64,000 nt of DNA from Psychroserpens damuponensis (GTDB lineage Bacteria > Bacteroidota > Bacteroidia > Flavobacteriales > Flavobacteriaceae), in the NCBI RefSeq assembly GCF_000826655.1, contig NZ_JXJO01000010.1, positions 62,001 to 126,000 of the forward strand, read 5' to 3'. A program made the translations under genes and the position numbers. Position 1 is the first letter of the stretch. Each line of letters starts with the position of its first letter. Shown here piece by piece: positions 60,907-64,000 of the stretch. The notes beneath the pieces are model-generated. The model was not told the origin of the DNA, made no database searches, and saw nothing but the letters and a program-made list of their open reading frames with translations.

Positions 60907-60991
60907 CAGAGAGGAAGGGATTCGAACCCTCGATACCGTGAAGTATACACGCTTTCCAAGCGTGCGCCTTAAGCCACTCGGCCACCTCTCT
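60907..60991 (-). tRNA. tRNA-Ser (anticodon GGA)
   Basis: 85 nt class II tRNA. The acceptor stem AGAGAGG/CCTCTCT with discriminator G, the D-arm GGCCGAGTGGCTTAAGGC, the anticodon arm ACGCTTGGAAAGCGT (loop CTTGGAAAG, anticodon GGA), a long variable arm (ATAC-TTCAC-GTAT) typical of serine, and the T-arm GAGGG-TTCGAAT-CCCTT are all present. CCA is not encoded. It reads UCC and UCU codons. It is followed by a terminator and flanked by the tandem repeat array. Confidence 0.98.
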
Positions 60992-61049
60992 ATTTTGAGT
61001 TTGCAAACATACAACTCAATTGATATTAAAAAAAGCTAATTCTAAAATT

Positions 61050-62081
61050 CTATGACATCTCACCACGTAATGCCGTTTCAAAAATAGTTTTGAATGTTTT
61101 CATAGATACTTTCTCTCCTAGCATAAACATTAATTTTGCTAATGCAGCTTCAGTTGTTATATCTTTTCCAGAGATAACTCCTATTGTTTTTAATTGTGAA
61201 CTCGTCTCGTATTGTCCCATAGAAACACTACCTCCAAAACATTGTGTTACATTTATAATAGGTACACCTCGTTTTATGGTCGCTTTTAGCATATCAATAA
61301 ACCAAGTTTCTGTTGTGGTATTACCTGCTCCATAAGTTTCTAATACGATACCTTTAATATGTACAATTTCAAAAAGAGGTTTTAAAACCGATTCACTAAT
61401 GCCTGGAAATAGCTTTATCAATAAAATATCATTCTCGAAGTTTTTATGTACAACTAACTTTTTACGTGTGTTAGGTTTAAATAATTCGTTATAATCTACT
61501 TTAAGATGCACGCCAGACTCAGCCAAATGTGGGTAATTTAATGACTCAAAAGCCTCAAAATGCTCGGCATTTACTTTTACCGTTCTATTTCCGCGGTACA
61601 ACTTATACTCAAAATACAATCCTACTTCTTTAATCACTGGCTTGCCTCCTTTTTGTAAAGAAGCCATTTGAATGGAGGTGATGAGATTTTCTTTTGCGTC
61701 TGTTCTTAAATCACCAATTGGCAATTGAGATCCTGTAAATATGATAGGCTTTGCTAAATTTTCAAACATAAAACTCAATGCCGAGGCCGAGTAACTCATC
61801 GTATCACTACCATGCAATACCACAAAACCATCAAAATTTTCATAATTATCTTCTATTATTTCGGCAATTTGAATCCAATATTTAGGGTTCATATTGCTAC
61901 TATCAATAGGGTCGTCAAAAGATATGGTCTCAATATTACAGTCAAGTAATTTTAATTCAGGAATCTTTTTAAGAAGATTATTAAAATCAAAAGCTCTTAA
62001 GGCACCAGTTTCGGGATGTTTTATCATCCCAATGGTTCCGCCTGTATAGACTAATAATATGTTAGGTTGGTTTGCTACCAT
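61050..62081 (-). CDS. ansA: type I L-asparaginase
   Basis: 343 residues, cytoplasmic (no signal). The active-site threonines are in the N-terminal VYTGGTIGM and in VVLHGSDTMSYSASALSFM (with the Lys further on in LRTDAKENL). It hydrolyses asparagine to aspartate and ammonia. The C-terminal GAGNTTTE segment (ETYGAGNTTTETWFI) is typical of the bacterial AnsA branch. It is the third asparagine-hydrolysing family in the window. It starts 3 bp after the TatD stop, so the two form an operon on the minus strand. Confidence 0.95.
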   Translation of the reverse strand: MVANQPNILLVYTGGTIGMIKHPETGALRAFDFNNLLKKIPELKLLDCNIETISFDDPIDSSNMNPKYWIQIAEIIEDNYENFDGFVVLHGSDTMSYSASALSFMFENLAKPIIFTGSQLPIGDLRTDAKENLITSIQMASLQKGGKPVIKEVGLYFEYKLYRGNRTVKVNAEHFEAFESLNYPHLAESGVHLKVDYNELFKPNTRKKLVVHKNFENDILLIKLFPGISESVLKPLFEIVHIKGIVLETYGAGNTTTETWFIDMLKATIKRGVPIINVTQCFGGSVSMGQYETSSQLKTIGVISGKDITTEAALAKLMFMLGEKVSMKTFKTIFETALRGEMS

Positions 62082-62084
62082 AAG

Positions 62085-62852
62085 TTATATTCCGAAGATA
62101 TCTTTAGAGTTTTGAGTGGTAATTTCGGCAATTTTTTCTTCGGAAACGTTATAAATTTCGGCTAATTTCTCAACAACTTTAATGATGTAACTACTTTCAT
62201 TACGTTTTCCTCGAAAGGGTTTTGGTGCTAAATAAGGAGCATCTGTCTCTAATACAATATGTTTCAAATCAATGGCATTCAAAAATTGATCTATTTTACC
62301 GTTTTTGAATGTTGCTACACCTCCTATTCCTAATTTCATATTTAATGAAATGGCTTTTTGTGCTTGCTCTAATGTACCAGTGAAGCAATGAAAAATTCCG
62401 AAGAGATCATCATCCATAACCTCATCAAGTACTTCAAAAATGTCATCAAAAGCCTCTCTACAATGAATAATAATAGGTAATTTATAGTGTTTTGCTAGTT
62501 TAATTTGATGTTTAAAGGCTTCTTTTTGAATCTCTAAAGTTGTGGTATCCCAATATAAATCAATCCCTATTTCTCCTATTGCATAGAATGAACGTTTTGC
62601 CAGCATCTCTTCTACGTGTTGTAACTCTGACTTATAATTTTCCTTCACCGAAGTTGGATGTAAACCCATCATTAAAAATACCTGCTCTGGATAATCAGCT
62701 TCTAATTGCAGCATAGATTGTGTATGTGTAGCATCAATTGCAGGTATAAAAAATCTAGAAACCCCTTGCGAGATGGCACGTTGCATCATTTCGTCTCTAT
62801 CGTCATCAAAAGCGTCGCTATATAAATGTGTATGTGTATCTGTAATTATCAT
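62085..62852 (-). CDS. tatD: TatD family metal-dependent hydrolase
   Basis: 255 residues from the ATG at 62852, where the product begins MIITDTHTHLYS with the HxH metal ligands. A longer frame to 63020 adds 56 residues absent from the family. Further motifs: GEIGIDLYWD, IIHCREAFDD, GIFHCFTG and LETDAPYLAPKPFRGKRN. TatD proteins are 3'-5' exonucleases or D-aminoacyl-tRNA deacylase-like hydrolases with a TIM barrel. Co-transcribed with ansA. Confidence 0.95.
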   Translation of the reverse strand: MIITDTHTHLYSDAFDDDRDEMMQRAISQGVSRFFIPAIDATHTQSMLQLEADYPEQVFLMMGLHPTSVKENYKSELQHVEEMLAKRSFYAIGEIGIDLYWDTTTLEIQKEAFKHQIKLAKHYKLPIIIHCREAFDDIFEVLDEVMDDDLFGIFHCFTGTLEQAQKAISLNMKLGIGGVATFKNGKIDQFLNAIDLKHIVLETDAPYLAPKPFRGKRNESSYIIKVVEKLAEIYNVSEEKIAEITTQNSKDIFGI

Positions 62853-63032
62853 TATAAACTCATGTTGAATTTTTGTTTCACTTGCAAAATTACCATTTTG
62901 CACTCTAATTTTGTTCTTTTTTATAAACGTAGCGATGCTATGTTGACAAAAAACAACTTCATTATAGGACAAAAGCGAACTTCTCGGTATAAAACTAAAA
63001 CTCAACACGAGTTTAAGCAAAAAAAATAGAAT

Positions 63033-63040
63033 TATATTTG
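63033..63040 (+). promoter_or_regulatory. -7 box of the aspartic-protease-like gene
   Basis: TATATTTG, 16 bp before the ATG at 63057, implying a very short leader. Confidence 0.5.
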
Positions 63041-63056
63041 CTTAAAATCTAGAGTA

Positions 63057-63497
63057 ATGGAAACTTTACAAGAGTACCTTATAAATAAAGGGTATACTAA
63101 AATCAAATTAAAATTAACTAAGACCAATCATTTTGAAATCAAAGCCAAAATAAACGGTGTAAAAGGAAACTTTATTTTAGATACTGGAGCATCGAGTTCT
63201 TGTGTTGGCTTTGAAGCTATTGATACTTTTAAACTCAATGCTAAAGACTCTAAAATAAAGGCAGCTGGTGCTGGAGCAACCGACATGCTTACTCAACTAT
63301 CTAAGAAAAATACGCTTAAAATTGGCAAATGGAAAAAAGATAAAGTCGTTTTAGTTTTATTCAATTTATCTCACGTCAACACAGCACTAACTGCCCATAA
63401 CGCACAACCTGTAGATGGCATTATAGGTGCCGATATTTTAAAAAAATCTAAGGCAGTTATAGACTACGAAAAAAAATATTTGTATTTAAAACTGTAG
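63057..63497 (+). CDS. retropepsin-like aspartic protease family protein
   Basis: 146 residues. The catalytic-type motif is FILDTGASSSCVG (Asp-Thr-Gly) at about residue 42, followed by strands and a second family element IIGADILKKSKAVIDYEKKYLYL. A single copy per chain means dimerisation would be required, as in retroviral proteases. No signal peptide is visible, although many relatives are exported. The substrate is unknown. It precedes a response regulator by 63 bp on the same strand. Confidence 0.85.
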   Translation: METLQEYLINKGYTKIKLKLTKTNHFEIKAKINGVKGNFILDTGASSSCVGFEAIDTFKLNAKDSKIKAAGAGATDMLTQLSKKNTLKIGKWKKDKVVLVLFNLSHVNTALTAHNAQPVDGIIGADILKKSKAVIDYEKKYLYLKL

Positions 63498-63560
63498 GAA
63501 AATATCATTTTATGTTAAAATCCCTTATATTTAAATTTAATCCCTGATTTTAATAGCAAC

Positions 63561-64000
63561 ATGTCAACGTCAATCATTATAGCAGATGATCATCCACTTA
63601 TTTTAAAAGGACTCAAAGATTTTTTAGTAGAAAAAGAATTTAATGTTATTGCTAGTGCAAAAAATGGCAAAGAGGCTTTAACTCTCATCAATGCTCATAA
63701 ACCAGATATTGCCATATTAGATATACAAATGCCTATCCTTACTGGATTGCAAGTGGCAGAGAAATGTAAAGAAGCCAATCTAGATACTAAAATTATTATA
63801 ATCACTTTTGAGAAAAGTGAAGCTATTTATAATAAGGCAAAATCGTTAGATATATATGGTTACATTTTAAAAGAGTTTGCTATTGAGGAACTAGAATACT
63901 GTATTTCTTGTGTTTTAAGAGAATACCATTATTTTAGTCCGGAGCTCATAGAATATATAGAAATCAAGAAAATCCCTGAGGCACTAAAAACCTTAACAGA
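63561..64000 (+). CDS. NarL/FixJ-type response regulator (3' truncated by the window)
   Basis: The ATG at 63561 opens a frame with no stop before the window end. The receiver domain is complete: IIIADDHPLILKG (acidic pair), AILDIQMPILTG with the phospho-acceptor Asp near residue 55, IIITFEKS (Thr switch) and YILKEFAIEEL (Lys). After about residue 120 the linker EYHYFSPELIEYIE leads toward an expected LuxR-type helix-turn-helix outside the window. The cognate kinase is not in the window. Confidence 0.92.
   Translation, partial: MSTSIIIADDHPLILKGLKDFLVEKEFNVIASAKNGKEALTLINAHKPDIAILDIQMPILTGLQVAEKCKEANLDTKIIIITFEKSEAIYNKAKSLDIYGYILKEFAIEELEYCISCVLREYHYFSPELIEYIEIKKIPEALKTLT

Noticed and set aside
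199-62403. Octamer as Chi or strand-orientation (KOPS) signal
   Set aside because: About equal numbers on both strands across a single window (12 versus 11), whereas Chi and KOPS are strongly skewed within a replichore.
199-62403. Octamer explained solely by C(UUCG)G RNA tetraloops
   Set aside because: Many sites have TTCCGAAG on the coding strand, so the transcript lacks UUCG, and most sites lack flanking stems.
62853-63020. N-terminal extension of TatD to 63020
   Set aside because: The family starts with the MIITDTHTHLY metal-binding strand at 62852; the upstream 56 codons are not like any TatD protein.

Overview
The window is a piece of a low-GC (roughly one third G+C by eye) chromosome from the Bacteroidota, almost certainly family Flavobacteriaceae and probably a marine lineage. 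The evidence is type IX secretion C-terminal sorting domains, TAnnTTTG-type -7 boxes with little Shine-Dalgarno use, DUF2723 and DUF4412 proteins, a two-ExbD proton-channel operon, and the rplM-rpsI, rpsB-tsf and pyrH-frr core blocks. Both edges cut genes: a DUF2723 membrane protein on the left and a response regulator on the right.

Layout. 1-4.0 kb holds envelope and housekeeping genes (DUF2723, polysaccharide deacetylase, a cysteine-less thioredoxin, a membrane phosphoesterase). 4.1-9.9 kb is a compact glycoprotein-glycan catabolic set (GH92 alpha-mannosidase, FucP-like sugar/H+ symporter, Tat/lipoprotein glycosylasparaginase). 10-12.5 kb has an aldehyde dehydrogenase and a tandem pair of 90-residue secreted peptides duplicated together with their upstream region. 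12.5-17.2 kb is a complete cyanophycin cycle: synthetase, divergent cyanophycinase, and isoaspartyl dipeptidase. polA follows, then a type II restriction-modification pair (20.2-22.2 kb) with 3' overlap.

23.8-34.4 kb is the most unusual region. A seven-gene minus-strand operon encodes a DUF4412 protein, a leucine-rich-repeat T9SS cargo, two related lipoproteins, a short T9SS cargo, an adhesin-like fibre protein and a TPR-CHAT caspase-like protease with a signal peptide and a C-terminal membrane anchor. It diverges from an ECF sigma factor overlapping a membrane protein with an anti-sigma-like cytoplasmic N-terminus and an extracytoplasmic TPR domain. I read it as a candidate protease-gated envelope signalling system.

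34.4-50.8 kb is mostly core: YgiQ, ABC-F, rplM-rpsI, rpsB-tsf, pyrH-frr, a DUF5686-like barrel, an RND/MMPL exporter, asnS and rpoN. 50.8-55.9 kb is a decaying polymorphic-toxin locus: a lipoprotein carrier with a C-terminal PoNe DNase, its intact PoNi immunity gene, an orphan second nuclease tip and a frameshifted Imm49-like immunity gene. 56-64 kb holds membrane proteins, the exbB-exbD-exbD operon, a hairpin-rich tandem repeat of about 107 bp next to tRNA-Ser(GGA), type I asparaginase, TatD, an aspartic-protease-like protein and the response regulator.

Across the window an octamer, TTCCGAAG / CTTCGGAA, appears at least 23 times in both orientations, in several reading frames and between genes. 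That is far more than its base composition predicts, and it is absent from the restriction-modification and toxin loci.
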